Shown here: positions 17,451-26,682 of the stretch, piece by piece
How positions within the stretch are numbered: position 1 is the first letter of the stretch
How the letters are laid out: each line of letters starts with the position of its first letter
Source of the DNA: an uncultured Prevotellaceae bacterium
Lineage (GTDB): Bacteria; Bacteroidota; Bacteroidia; Bacteroidales; UBA3663
Length of the DNA: 64,000 nt
Reading direction: 5' to 3'
NCBI GenBank assembly: GCA_900319235.1
Contig: ONNR01000001.1
Coordinates: 1 to 64,000 of the forward strand
Notes under the pieces: model-generated
The model's database searches: none
What the model was told of the DNA's origin: nothing
Seen by the model: only the letters and a program-made list of their open reading frames with translations
Made by a program: the position numbers and the translations under genes

Positions 17451-20297
17451 ATGGAACAACAAACCTATCAAGAACTGTTAGCTGAACGAGATTGGTTAAG
17501 AACTCGCGTCCAATTCCTTGAAGAAGAGAATTCAAGGTTGAGGATTAGACTAGGTGAGAACGTTCCTGTCAAGCCACAGAGACCTTTAGTCATGCTGACA
17601 CTATCACTCCAAGAGAAAGTCGATTTGTTCCGAAGTCTGTTCAAGGGACGAGAGGATGTCTTTGCTCGTAGATGGTATAGCAAGACGACAGGAAAAGCTG
17701 GATATCAGCCGGTTTGTTGTAATGAATGGAATAACCTACTTTGCGACAAGAAAAAGTACAAGTGTGCAGACTGCCCGAACCGTCAGTTCGCAGCTATTTC
17801 TTATGAAGATTTTTACAAGCATTTGTCGGGCAAAGATGAAGATGGGCGTGACGTGATTGGCATATATGCCATAATGGATGACAATACTTGCAACTTTCTT
17901 TGTGCTGACTTTGATGACAAGAATTGTGAGCATGGTTACCAAGATGATGTGCTTGCATTTATAGATGTTTGTAAACAATGGAAAGTACCCTCTTCAATCG
18001 AGCGTTCACGTTCTGGCAAAGGTGCTCATGTATGGATATTCTTTGAAACCCCGATTTCAGCCGCAAAAGCCAGAAGACTAGGAAATGCGATAATGACGGA
18101 AGCCATGAACCAAAATGGCCGTATTTCTTTCAAGTCGTACGACCGTTTCATTCCAAACCAGGATTATCTACCCGAAGGAGGATTCGGAAACCTGATAGCT
18201 CTTCCCCTTCAGGGCAAAGCTCGTAAAAATGGAAATAGTGTCTTTGTCGATGAAGATTTCAATATTTATACTGATCAATGGGCGTACTTACAGTACGTCA
18301 AGAAATTATCAGAAGATTCTCTTGACGAGATCCTTGGGATACACGGCATTTTCCAACCAATGGGAGCGTTTTCAAAAACCAGTGAGTCAAAACCATGGGA
18401 GATCCCAGTCGCTCCTCAAATCTCAAGTTGCGAGTTCAGTCCGACACTTCGTATTGTCCAATCGAATATGCTTTACATACCGTTGAAAGATGTTAGCGCC
18501 AAAGTGATAAATCACTTCGAGCGCATCGCGTCGTTCAAGAATCCCGAGTTTTATAGTCGTCAGGCAATGAGGTTCTCCACTTTCTCAACTCCAAGAATCA
18601 TTTCCTGTGCCGAAATAGTAGATGATTATTTGGCAATGCCTCGTGGATGTGAAGGTGCGGTTCGTGATTTTCTATTAGAAAAAGATGTCAATGCGACTTG
18701 GGTCAAAAGGTCAAACCTGGGACAAAAGATTAAAGTTTCTTTTAATGGTATTTTGAGAGAAGATCAGAGTTCCGCGGCTGAAATAATGTGCGAAGAAAAC
18801 AATGGCATTTTATCAGCTACCACTGCATTTGGAAAGACTGTGACTGCTATAGGAATGATTGCCAAACTCAAAGTTAACACTTTGATTTTGGTTCATACCA
18901 AAGCATTGTTGGATCAATGGAAAAGCAAACTTGAAAAGTTTCTAATTATTGACCAAGAGATAGAAGATCAAACCCAAAAGCGTGGTCGAAAGAAACGATT
19001 CTCACCAATAGGTACACTCAGTTCTACTAGCGATACCCTTCATGGAATCATCGATGTTGCTATAATGCAGTCTTGCATAAATGGCAATGAGGTAAAGCCC
19101 TTTGTCAAAAACTATGGAATGGTTATAGTGGATGAGTGTCATCATGTGTCTGCGGTCAGCTTTGAGCAAGTCCTGAAAACTGTTAATGCTCAACGTGTTT
19201 ATGGACTTACGGCAACTCCTATTAGGAAAGACGGCCATCAACCCATCATCTTTATGCAATGTGGCCCGATCAGATACAGTGCTGATGCTAAGTCGCAGAT
19301 GAAGGAACAATCATTCCAGCGTATGCTTGTGCCTCGTTTTACGGCTTGTCATGCTCTGACAGATGATAAACTCACATACGCACAAACAATTCAGCAGTTG
19401 TCTGAAGATGAATACAGAAATCATTTGATTGTAAGAGATGTATGTGAAGTTTTGAAAGAAGGCCGATCACCCATTCTTCTGACCAGTTTGACTTCTCATG
19501 TCGCTGCCTTGGTTGAATTGTTGAAACCTCATTGTCAAAACATCATTGCTCTTGTCGGCTCGGAGTCCACCAAAGAGAAACGTCAAAAGATGGAACTCTT
19601 GCATAGTATTCTGGCTACTGAACCACTTGTCATTGTAGCCACGGGTAAATATGTGGGAGAAGGTTTTGACTGTCCGCGTCTTGACACTCTCTTTTTGTCA
19701 TTACCCGTTTCATGGAAGGGTATAGTAGCTCAGTATGCGGGAAGACTTCATCGTGAATACGATGGGAAACATGAGGTGTTGATCTATGATTATATTGATA
19801 TTCATATCCCCATATGCGAAGTAATGTATCGTAGAAGACTGAAGGGTTATGCTGCAGTTGGATATAGTATCCGAACCAACGAATTATTCTTTTCAGAAGT
19901 AACTGTTTCATCTGATATTATCTACGATGGAAAAACTTTCGTTAAACCGTTTATTGAAAGCATTTCGGGTGCAAAGCACTCCATCATACTATCCTGTCCC
20001 AAAATCAAGGTGAGTCAAGTTTCCTCCATCATTTATAGAATGCGCAATTTGGTAGTAAATGGAATCTCTGTCATTATTGTCACCAAAGAGGAAAATGATG
20101 ATGCAGCAATACTTCGAGACTATGGCATCCGGATATCAGTAAGGCCAGATATCAACTTCGATTGTTGTATCATTGACAAATCTCGTATATGGTATGGCAG
20201 TGTAAACATTCTCGGCTTCCATTCAACCGAAGATAATGTGATAACGTTTCAAGATGCAGAAACTGCAAATAATCTTATTGATGTACTACTCAAATAA
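17451..20297 (+). CDS. TOTE-type primase-helicase (archaeo-eukaryotic primase + SF2 helicase + degenerate PLD domain)
   Basis: A 948-residue multidomain protein. Residues 5-35 form a coiled coil. Residues 89-113 hold a Cys cluster (CC, LC, KCADCPNRQF) and 150-156 the LCADFDD metal motif. With SRSGKGAHVWIFF at 186-198, these match the archaeo-eukaryotic primase of TOTE conflict systems. A superfamily 2 helicase follows: Walker A ATTAFGKT (456-463), DECHH (561-565), LTATP (586-590), QYAGRLHRE (761-769). The last 110 residues resemble a phospholipase D domain (IIDKSRIWYGSVN), but the HxK catalytic pair is missing. Such proteins are predicted to act on invading or mobile nucleic acid. The gene stands alone, is AT-rich compared with its neighbours and lacks dyad repeats around it, consistent with acquisition. 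Confidence 0.88.
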   Translation: MEQQTYQELLAERDWLRTRVQFLEEENSRLRIRLGENVPVKPQRPLVMLTLSLQEKVDLFRSLFKGREDVFARRWYSKTTGKAGYQPVCCNEWNNLLCDKKKYKCADCPNRQFAAISYEDFYKHLSGKDEDGRDVIGIYAIMDDNTCNFLCADFDDKNCEHGYQDDVLAFIDVCKQWKVPSSIERSRSGKGAHVWIFFETPISAAKARRLGNAIMTEAMNQNGRISFKSYDRFIPNQDYLPEGGFGNLIALPLQGKARKNGNSVFVDEDFNIYTDQWAYLQYVKKLSEDSLDEILGIHGIFQPMGAFSKTSESKPWEIPVAPQISSCEFSPTLRIVQSNMLYIPLKDVSAKVINHFERIASFKNPEFYSRQAMRFSTFSTPRIISCAEIVDDYLAMPRGCEGAVRDFLLEKDVNATWVKRSNLGQKIKVSFNGILREDQSSAAEIMCEENNGILSATTAFGKTVTAIGMIAKLKVNTLILVHTKALLDQWKSKLEKFLIIDQEIEDQTQKRGRKKRFSPIGTLSSTSDTLHGIIDVAIMQSCINGNEVKPFVKNYGMVIVDECHHVSAVSFEQVLKTVNAQRVYGLTATPIRKDGHQPIIFMQCGPIRYSADAKSQMKEQSFQRMLVPRFTACHALTDDKLTYAQTIQQLSEDEYRNHLIVRDVCEVLKEGRSPILLTSLTSHVAALVELLKPHCQNIIALVGSESTKEKRQKMELLHSILATEPLVIVATGKYVGEGFDCPRLDTLFLSLPVSWKGIVAQYAGRLHREYDGKHEVLIYDYIDIHIPICEVMYRRRLKGYAAVGYSIRTNELFFSEVTVSSDIIYDGKTFVKPFIESISGAKHSIILSCPKIKVSQVSSIIYRMRNLVVNGISVIIVTKEENDDAAILRDYGIRISVRPDINFDCCIIDKSRIWYGSVNILGFHSTEDNVITFQDAETANNLIDVLLK

Positions 20298-20343
20298 TCT
20301 ATTTTATCAGTATACATTTTGCTGCCGCCACAATGAGTTGAGA

Positions 20344-20358
20344 TGTGATGACATCGCA
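20344..20358. repeat. small dyad related to the one at 28736
   Basis: TGTGATG and CATCGCA flank a central A (one G-T pair). The inner GATGACATC is shared with the perfect dyad at 28736-28754. It lies in the 91-base gap between the convergent TOTE and GH2 genes, where I see no clear terminator. Confidence 0.5.
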
Positions 20359-20388
20359 CCATTCAGAACAAACTGAGGTGGCATAAGT

Positions 20389-23235
20389 TTATTTTCGAAT
20401 GAAGAAAAGGGTGGGATTCAGGGGAAAACGGCCGGAATGTGCGCCGAAGAGGGCAAGGCCATGGGCGACGGGGATGGCTTCTGATGGGTTTGAAGGATCC
20501 GAGGGGGCAGAAGGGACCTCGAAGCGGATTGTAATGGTGTCGCCGGGCTTGAGGAAGCGGAAGGGGATGGGGACTTCCTGGAGGTATCCATAGGAGCCAG
20601 CTTCGTCGAGGGTTAGGGTGTTCTGATGGGTGGGAGCGAAGTTGGGATCGGTAGTGGGTGAGCTCTGTGCCTGCCAGGAGAGTGCGCCGCGGTGATCGGC
20701 GGGATCGTCGGGGAGGGTGAGGGTGGCTACCTTATGGTTGTTGATTGAGACGATGAGCGTTGTGGGATAGGTGTCGAGGTCGGTCTGCGGGTAGCTGTTG
20801 GGAAGACCGCTGGGGTCGGAAGTGCCTTTGCCGCGCATGAAATCGCCTTCAGAAGAAGCGTCGGGACGATCCTTGCCGTTGAGACGCTTGGCAGATGCCT
20901 CGAAAATGAGGGTGGCACTTTTAAGGTGCTTGAGTTGAATGTCGTCGGGTATTTCGACCTCGTATTCGAAGAAACCACTGCCGAAACCGTTGACCTTGTC
21001 ACCACCCATAGCGTAGGCGGAGTGGTCGGACCACTTCGACTTGGTGAACGAGAAGGGGGTGAATGTCTTGACGCGGGTGCCTGGGAGGTCGGCGGCTGTG
21101 GTGCCACCGATAACGTGCAGGAGGACGAAGTTGCGATGGAGCGCCGAACCACTGCTATCGGATAGGACGAAACGCACTACGTAGAGGCCGTTGCGCTGAG
21201 GGGCATTGAGTGTGACGTTGGTTATGGGCTCGTTGGCATAGGCTTTGAAAGAGATGGACTCGATGGAGACTATTTCTTCGTCTTCCCATTGACCAAGATC
21301 GTTCCAGCCGGCGATTGAAGTCTGGAGCATCATGTTGCCGGGATCGCGGTCGGTCATGACGGAGATGTAACGAGGGATAGTGATCTGGGAGCTAGCCTTG
21401 ACGTCTTGGATGAGTGGGCAGCGCGGTGATACATAATAGAGGCTGTGGAAATCGCGCATGGACATACCTGGTACGAAGGCGTCGAGCCCGTCGATCTTTG
21501 GGCTACGGTCATAACGCACATAACCGTTCCACTCGTTGATGACATCGTGTTGCTCGGTATAGAGCCAACCTGCACACTTGGGGTGTGCACGGAATGCGTT
21601 GATCATCTGATGGTAGTCCCAGGTGATGTCGACGTCGCCTGTAGCACCTTTGTAACCCCAAACGTTGCCACATTCGCTATTGATCATAGGTGCTCGACCT
21701 TGACGGTGTCCGTCGGCGTAGTTCCAGAGGGAACCTTCGTAGGTGAGACGGCAGTATTCGTCGAGTTTGTCTTCCCAAGCAGAGCCGGGGAAATAGCCGT
21801 GCCAGGAATTGAGGTCGGAGAGGACATGGTCGAAATTGCATGGGGAGTTGTCCTCGACGAGACGAGTGGGGTCGAGCTGCTTGGTGAGGAGATACATCTG
21901 TTCGACCCACGCCTGAGTGGTCCAGTGGTATCGACGGAAGCCATCGGCCTTGCGTGTGGAGAAGAGTCCCCAGGTCTCGTTGAAGTTGACCCAAGCGAAG
22001 ATGGAGGGATGGTTATAGTCGCGATGTAGCTGACCACGCATGCAACGCTCCCAATCCTCACGACCGAGAGGATTGTCGTCGGCCCACCAGTTGGGCATGT
22101 CCTGCATGATGAGGAGCCCAAGGCGGTCGGCCCAATAGAGCTTGCGTGGGACTTCGGCCTTGATATGAATGCGGTTGCCATTGAGGCCGAGTTGCTTGGA
22201 TATCTCGATTTCGTGGCGCATGTCGGCATCGGAGGGATAGGTGTAGTAGCCCTGAGGGTTGTAGCTCTGGTCGAGAGTGAGCTGCAGGTAGAGGGGACGA
22301 CCGTTGAGGGTGACGTAGGGATAGTTGGTTCCCGGAAGGGTGTCGACGCCGATGGAGCGCTGACCGAAGTAGGAACGGACGAGGTCGGTGGACGAACTTT
22401 CACGCTTGATGGATACTTCGACTTCGTAGAGATAGGGGTCGTCGAGGTTCCAAAGATGCTGGTTGTGAAGTGGAAGATGGAAACTAAGGATAGTGTCGCG
22501 TCGCTGAGTCCGTGATGGTGTGAAGGTGTAGTCGGCCTCTTCACCATTGGGGAAGTGGAGACGGATGGCTTCGCCCGAAGAGAGGGGCGCATCGATGCCG
22601 ACTTCGACGCGTACAATGGAGTTCTCGGGGTAGGGCGCGAAGTGAACGTAGTCGATGTAACGCTGGCCTCGTGCTTCGAGATATACGGTCTGCCAGATAC
22701 CGCGGACGTCTCCGTAGCCCTGTTTGCCTGAGAGGCGCTGGTCGTTGGGTGTGTCGTCGGCTACGATGACGAGGTGCTGAGGCACATCGTCGAAACCAGT
22801 GAGGTTCCAGGTGATTTCAACCTCGAAGGGTGTGTATCCGCCCTGATGGGAGGCGATGTGTCGGCCGTTGAAGTAGATTTTGGTATCCCAATCGCATGCT
22901 CCGATGACGAGGAAGATTCGCTGGTTGCGCCAAGTGCGAGGAATGAGGATATCGCGGGCATAGTAGCCCTTGTTGCCTTCGTCGGCTACACCGGAGAGAG
23001 GCGAACCCCATCCGAAGGGGACATTAATCTGGTGGTCGAAGGCGGCGGTGATGTCATTCTCGGCAGCGTATTGGCCACGTTCGGCATTGAACGTGAACTG
23101 CCAGGTGCCGTTGAGGTTAATCCAGTCGGGTCGCTCGAAGTCGGGACGCGGATGCTCGGGGAGCGGAATGGACTGGGCGACTGTGGTTGCGATAGATAGG
23201 GCGAGGAGGGTCAGAAGGGTGAAAAGGGGTTTCAT
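20389..23235 (-). CDS. glycoside hydrolase family 2 protein (beta-galactosidase/glucuronidase-like)
   Basis: A 948-residue exported enzyme with signal peptide MKPLFTLLTLLALSIATTVAQ. The sugar-binding jelly-roll begins at RPDWINLNGTWQFTFN. It is followed by an immunoglobulin-like domain and the catalytic barrel, with HPSIFAWVNFNETWG giving the acid/base Glu in the NE pair and INSECGNVWGYKG the likely nucleophile Glu. About 250 extra C-terminal residues form beta-rich domains. It cleaves beta-linked sugar from glycans in the periplasm or at the surface; the exact sugar is unknown. The coding strand is strongly C-rich, making the plus strand G-rich. It has its own promoter at 23337-23368. Confidence 0.93.
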   Translation of the reverse strand: MKPLFTLLTLLALSIATTVAQSIPLPEHPRPDFERPDWINLNGTWQFTFNAERGQYAAENDITAAFDHQINVPFGWGSPLSGVADEGNKGYYARDILIPRTWRNQRIFLVIGACDWDTKIYFNGRHIASHQGGYTPFEVEITWNLTGFDDVPQHLVIVADDTPNDQRLSGKQGYGDVRGIWQTVYLEARGQRYIDYVHFAPYPENSIVRVEVGIDAPLSSGEAIRLHFPNGEEADYTFTPSRTQRRDTILSFHLPLHNQHLWNLDDPYLYEVEVSIKRESSSTDLVRSYFGQRSIGVDTLPGTNYPYVTLNGRPLYLQLTLDQSYNPQGYYTYPSDADMRHEIEISKQLGLNGNRIHIKAEVPRKLYWADRLGLLIMQDMPNWWADDNPLGREDWERCMRGQLHRDYNHPSIFAWVNFNETWGLFSTRKADGFRRYHWTTQAWVEQMYLLTKQLDPTRLVEDNSPCNFDHVLSDLNSWHGYFPGSAWEDKLDEYCRLTYEGSLWNYADGHRQGRAPMINSECGNVWGYKGATGDVDITWDYHQMINAFRAHPKCAGWLYTEQHDVINEWNGYVRYDRSPKIDGLDAFVPGMSMRDFHSLYYVSPRCPLIQDVKASSQITIPRYISVMTDRDPGNMMLQTSIAGWNDLGQWEDEEIVSIESISFKAYANEPITNVTLNAPQRNGLYVVRFVLSDSSGSALHRNFVLLHVIGGTTAADLPGTRVKTFTPFSFTKSKWSDHSAYAMGGDKVNGFGSGFFEYEVEIPDDIQLKHLKSATLIFEASAKRLNGKDRPDASSEGDFMRGKGTSDPSGLPNSYPQTDLDTYPTTLIVSINNHKVATLTLPDDPADHRGALSWQAQSSPTTDPNFAPTHQNTLTLDEAGSYGYLQEVPIPFRFLKPGDTITIRFEVPSAPSDPSNPSEAIPVAHGLALFGAHSGRFPLNPTLFFIRK

Positions 23236-23249
23236 TCTATAGGGTTATG

Positions 23250-23312
23250 GCAGCCATGAATGGCTGCGATGGGGAAACTTTAGCGCTGTCAAACGTGGCT
23301 GCGAAGGGGACG
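23250..23312 (+). repeat. pair of GCAGCC dyad repeats (first copies in plus orientation)
   Basis: Cores are at 23250-23267 (GCAGCCATGAATGGCTGC) and 23285-23302 (GCTGTCAAACGTGGCTGC), spaced 35 bases. The linker GATGGGGAAACT follows the first core, so the orientation is opposite to all copies left of 16.3 kb. Confidence 0.85.
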
Positions 23313-23336
23313 CTTGAGGGCCTCTTTTTTGGGGTG

Positions 23337-23368
23337 CAAAGATAGTGGATTTTTGGAATAAATCCAAA
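23337..23368 (-). promoter_or_regulatory. promoter of the GH2 gene
   Basis: On the minus strand, TTTG (23365-23368), a 20-base spacer and TATCTTTG (23337-23344). The transcript leader would carry both dyads at 23250-23302. Bases 23369-23630 are AT-rich with no supportable gene. Confidence 0.8.
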
Positions 23369-23630
23369 TAAATAGAAATTTTTTTGCAATTTTGAATAAA
23401 TTGATGGAAAAATTGAGAGTGAATACCAAATCGTCATGATGAAGGTAACTAAATTTGGTTGCTCTTTGGACGAAGGATTGCGAGAAGAGAGGACAATGTA
23501 GATGAGATGAAGTAGGATGAGGTTTGTGTTTTGCCATGTAGAGAAGAGATTTGAGGACGGGTTATTGGGAAAATGTGGTAATTTGGAAGTTTTATTGGGG
23601 TAATAGAGGCGAAGGAATTTTAATTTTGCG

Positions 23631-23638
23631 TATATTTG
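23631..23638 (+). promoter_or_regulatory. -7 promoter element of the envelope locus
   Basis: TATATTTG lies 51 bases before the ATG at 23690. It probably starts the transcript of the first two genes, and perhaps of the whole run to 34.5 kb. Confidence 0.65.
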
Positions 23639-23689
23639 CGCCAAATTTGTGTATGGTTGGACCCTGATGGGTCAAGATTATTTAAACAC

Positions 23690-24400
23690 ATGAGATTTTT
23701 GAAATATTATCTGCTGGTGATTCTGATGTTTGTACCCGCGCTTATGCGGGCGCAAGAAGTGGTATTGTCGGGGGATAGTATTATTTCGATGAAGGATTTG
23801 CATCGAGTGCATCGCTTGGAACGAGAGGCGCGAGGGCCTTTGGGCCGCAGGGATATGGGAGATGGACGACAGACTGTGCTTTCGCTGCGTTCGAATCTGC
23901 TGCGCTGGCTGACATTCACTCCGGAACTAGGTCTGATCTGGCACTGTGCACCTCGTGTCGATGTGCAATTCAATGCAGCGTGGACATCGCTTTCTGTGTC
24001 GGACAGGTACAGGAAGCGTTATGCAATGTGGCTCGTATCGCCAGAGGTGCGGTATTACTTGGGAGCTCATGAACGTTATTATGTAGGCCTGCAAGGCGAA
24101 ATCAGCGAGCGTAACTATCGATTGCGAGGTCGTGATGAAGGTCGGCAGGGACGTGTGTATGGCTGCGGATTGGTAGGAGGCTATCAGTGGCGCATAAGCC
24201 GACATACAAGTCTGGACCTGCATGTCGGCGTGGGATATAATGCAGGCAAGATGAGTCATTATGACCATAATCCTCTTTTCAATGGACAAGAGCCTTCGCT
24301 CACCTTCCTCAGGGAGGAAGATGAACATCGTTTTGGCATAAATCATCTGGGTATAAGCTTGGTTTGGGACCTTGCTGGTCGGAAAGGAGTTGGACGATGA
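23690..24400 (+). CDS. DUF3575-like outer-membrane barrel protein
   Basis: A 236-residue exported protein. The ATG at 23690 opens the signal peptide MRFLKYYLLVILMFVPALMRAQ. The body (LRSNLLRWLTFTPELGLIW, then VDVQFNAAWTSLSV, SPEVRYYLGAHERYYVGLQGE, GLVGGYQW, LDLHVGVGYN) has the alternating strands of the DUF3575 family, common in fimbria-like loci of Bacteroides. It is the first gene of the envelope locus and overlaps the next gene by 4 bases (ATGA), so the two are translationally coupled. No fimbrillin subunit is visible nearby, so a pilus role is only an analogy. Confidence 0.8.
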   Translation: MRFLKYYLLVILMFVPALMRAQEVVLSGDSIISMKDLHRVHRLEREARGPLGRRDMGDGRQTVLSLRSNLLRWLTFTPELGLIWHCAPRVDVQFNAAWTSLSVSDRYRKRYAMWLVSPEVRYYLGAHERYYVGLQGEISERNYRLRGRDEGRQGRVYGCGLVGGYQWRISRHTSLDLHVGVGYNAGKMSHYDHNPLFNGQEPSLTFLREEDEHRFGINHLGISLVWDLAGRKGVGR

Positions 24401-25239
24401 ATAGGATTTTAAACATCGTGTTGATGGCGGTGACGGCTTGTTGGATAACTAGCTGCCGCGTGTTTGAAGTGGATGATGACCTTTACGATATCAGCGAGGA
24501 ACAGGCTTTGATTACGATGCAACTTTGCTATGTGGAGCATTCGGAGGATATGGCTGATGAACTGCCATCGTCGTACAGAATCAGGTTGTATAGCTACAGC
24601 AAGTTGTCTAATACAGGATTTGCTTTCGTTAGCGAAATGGATGGTGAGCGGTTTACGACGACACTGGATCGTTCGACGGATACGATTAGCTATCATGGAT
24701 ATGTGCAACCCGGATATTACAGACTATTGACCTTCAATCGTGCTGAGGGCTTCAGCGTGGATTCTACAGCTGCTGTAGTTGAGAATGTGGGCGGACTGAT
24801 CAAGGCAATGCCTGAACCACTCTTCCTTGGCACTTGGGCTGGAGAACTGAAAGGCGGCGAGCAGTATAGCACGAGCGTGACAGTGCGCCAACGCACGAAA
24901 CGTTTTGTTTTCCGTGTGGAGGTTCCGTTGGATGAAACGCTGACGTATGTGTCGAACACGGCTAATCTGAACAATGCATTCTATCGGCTGGATGTGTCGG
25001 AGGATGCTATTGATGCGACAGCTTTGGGCACTGTTCCGCTGGAGATGCGGGCTGAGGCGCTTGACAGTGCTCTTGGTGTGGCGCTCGTTGGCGAGGCTAA
25101 TCTGCTTTGGCCTGGAGATGACGAGTATGCACGCATGGGCGTGAAGCAGAGCTTGACGGTGGATGTACGACTGGCTGGGCCGGGAGGAGACGAGGAGAGG
25201 CAGATTGTGATTGACGAGGCGACGGGGAGCGGCCAATGA
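24397..25239 (+). CDS. DUF5119-like lipoprotein
   Basis: A 280-residue lipoprotein. The ATG at 24397 overlaps the upstream TGA and begins MNRILNIVLMAVTACWITSC, ending in the lipobox Cys. The domain features (QPGYYRLLTFNRAEGFSV and a beta-rich C-terminal half) resemble DUF5119 proteins encoded beside DUF3575 genes in Bacteroidales fimbria-like clusters. It is probably a surface or periplasmic assembly lipoprotein. The last three codons and the TGA stop lie inside a GCAGCC dyad repeat (25229-25246), so the repeat sets the protein's end (Ser-Gly-Gln). Confidence 0.78.
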   Translation: MNRILNIVLMAVTACWITSCRVFEVDDDLYDISEEQALITMQLCYVEHSEDMADELPSSYRIRLYSYSKLSNTGFAFVSEMDGERFTTTLDRSTDTISYHGYVQPGYYRLLTFNRAEGFSVDSTAAVVENVGGLIKAMPEPLFLGTWAGELKGGEQYSTSVTVRQRTKRFVFRVEVPLDETLTYVSNTANLNNAFYRLDVSEDAIDATALGTVPLEMRAEALDSALGVALVGEANLLWPGDDEYARMGVKQSLTVDVRLAGPGGDEERQIVIDEATGSGQ

Positions 25240-25340
25240 CGGCTGCTGACGGAAACGAGAAAGGCAGCCATAGATGGCTGCTGACGAGAACGCTGAGGGC
25301 GGCCGAAGATGGCTGTGATAGGAACGAAGGTGGAACACCT
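25229..25340 (+). repeat. array of three GCAGCC dyad repeats, period 35
   Basis: Cores are at 25229-25246 (GCGGCCAATGACGGCTGC), 25264-25281 (GCAGCCATAGATGGCTGC) and 25299-25316 (GCGGCCGAAGATGGCTGT), with start-to-start distances of exactly 35 and 35. Linkers read TGACGGAAACGAGAAAG and TGACGAGAACGCTGAGG. The first core carries the stop codon of the gene before it. Confidence 0.92.
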
Positions 25341-25361
25341 TTTAAATATTATATATTGTAG

Positions 25362-26573
25362 ATGATTGAACGGTGTTTTATTAGAGTTGTGGTTTTGGTC
25401 GGCCTACTGATGGTAGGCTGGGAAGTTGATGTGCTTGCCCAGTTCCATGAGATGGAGGGGCTGCCTTGGGTGCCTGCTCGACCGGAGATGAACAGGGACG
25501 CTGATGAACGAGGTGTCGTCGTGCTGGATGAGCTGAGTGCAGCCCTTAAGAACGGGGAATATCGGCAGGTGGTAGATCGGCTGTATCCGTTGGCTATCAG
25601 CAGTGGTTACCAGCGGAATACGAACCTTTATAACCAAACGCGCAAGGCTTTGCGACAGTTGTTGCAAGAACCGAATGGTGCAAGTTATTGGAATAAGATG
25701 GAACGACTTTATCATGATCGGTTTGCGAATATTGGCAAAGAGGATTACCGTTATCGCAATACATTGGAGACTACCAGTTGGAGCGAAGAGCAATTGAACA
25801 ACGAGCAACTGCTGATGCTTTCGAAGGTTGACGGCGGGATGGAGCGTTGTTTCGATAGAGCACATCAGATATTGAGCCAGGCTCAGGGTAAGATTGACCC
25901 TGTGATTGTAGTGCAGGGCATGTTTGTGCCTTTGAACCGCGAACATGCTGCCCATCCGGAACGAGGCAAGGAGTATGCGAACCGATATAGCGAGATTCTG
26001 CGTTGGCTGGATGTGGCTGATAAGTTTATGCTGCAGGAACATCGCGAGGAGTATCAGACGTATTACAATACGCAGGCATTGGCCATGGTGCGCGAAGAGA
26101 GCGACCGACAGATGAATGCCGATGCGTCGATAGCAGCGTTTGAAGCACGACGCGTTGAACTGCAAGACGAGATGCGCCAACAGGCGGATTGGCTCGACAC
26201 CGAACAGCGTGCACAGCGACTCTATGCCGAGGCTGTGGAACACTATCAGAAGAATGACTACGCGAAGGCTTACCAGAAGGTGAATGAGGCGCTTGCTGCC
26301 GAGAGCAATATGAAGGAGGCGCATGTGCTGAAGTCGAGCATCCTGCAACGGGCTTCGAATGCCAGCAGCAGGATGTCGGATAAGGTGGCGTTCTGGTGTG
26401 CTGCCTATGAAGCTGGACAGGGCTATGTGGATCGAAAGACACAACGTCATATCCTTTCGGCACTGAAGAGCCATCTGTTCATGACCGGACTGGCTGGGCA
26501 TGTGCACTCGACGAGAACCCCGTTCAGTATCCGCCAGCGGATATGGACGGTGGAGGAGCTGAAAGAGAAATAA
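25362..26573 (+). CDS. exported TPR-containing protein of the envelope locus
   Basis: A 403-residue protein with a hydrophobic N-terminus (VVVLVGLLMVGWEVDVLAQ) that looks like a signal peptide. The long helical body has a TPR pair near residues 285-330 (AEAVEHYQKNDYAKAYQKVNEALA, split over two helices). Otherwise I recognise no family. It lies between two arrays of three dyad repeats, so it forms its own translational unit. TPR proteins often act as periplasmic adaptors in secretion or pilus assembly; that role is inferred from context only. Confidence 0.75.
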   Translation: MIERCFIRVVVLVGLLMVGWEVDVLAQFHEMEGLPWVPARPEMNRDADERGVVVLDELSAALKNGEYRQVVDRLYPLAISSGYQRNTNLYNQTRKALRQLLQEPNGASYWNKMERLYHDRFANIGKEDYRYRNTLETTSWSEEQLNNEQLLMLSKVDGGMERCFDRAHQILSQAQGKIDPVIVVQGMFVPLNREHAAHPERGKEYANRYSEILRWLDVADKFMLQEHREEYQTYYNTQALAMVREESDRQMNADASIAAFEARRVELQDEMRQQADWLDTEQRAQRLYAEAVEHYQKNDYAKAYQKVNEALAAESNMKEAHVLKSSILQRASNASSRMSDKVAFWCAAYEAGQGYVDRKTQRHILSALKSHLFMTGLAGHVHSTRTPFSIRQRIWTVEELKEK

Positions 26574-26582
26574 GGACGAGGG

Positions 26583-26680
26583 GCGGCCAATGATGGCCGC
26601 TGTCGGAGACGCAATGGCAGCCTTAGGCTGCGGACTAGAACACAGAGGCAGCCAAACTTGGCTGCGACTAGGACAGAAAT
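26583..26680 (+). repeat. array of three GCAGCC dyad repeats
   Basis: Cores are at 26583-26600 (GCGGCCAATGATGGCCGC, with compensatory G/C changes in both arms), 26617-26631 (GCAGCCTTAGGCTGC, loop shortened by three) and 26648-26665 (GCAGCCAAACTTGGCTGC). The 16-base linkers are constant although the loop length changes. The last linker runs into the ATG at 26683. Confidence 0.92.
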
Positions 26681-26682
26681 AA

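Noticed and set aside
23237..23644. Minus-strand open frame of 135 codons upstream of GH2
   Set aside because: It covers the GH2 promoter and two dyads, has low-complexity AT-rich content and no domain.
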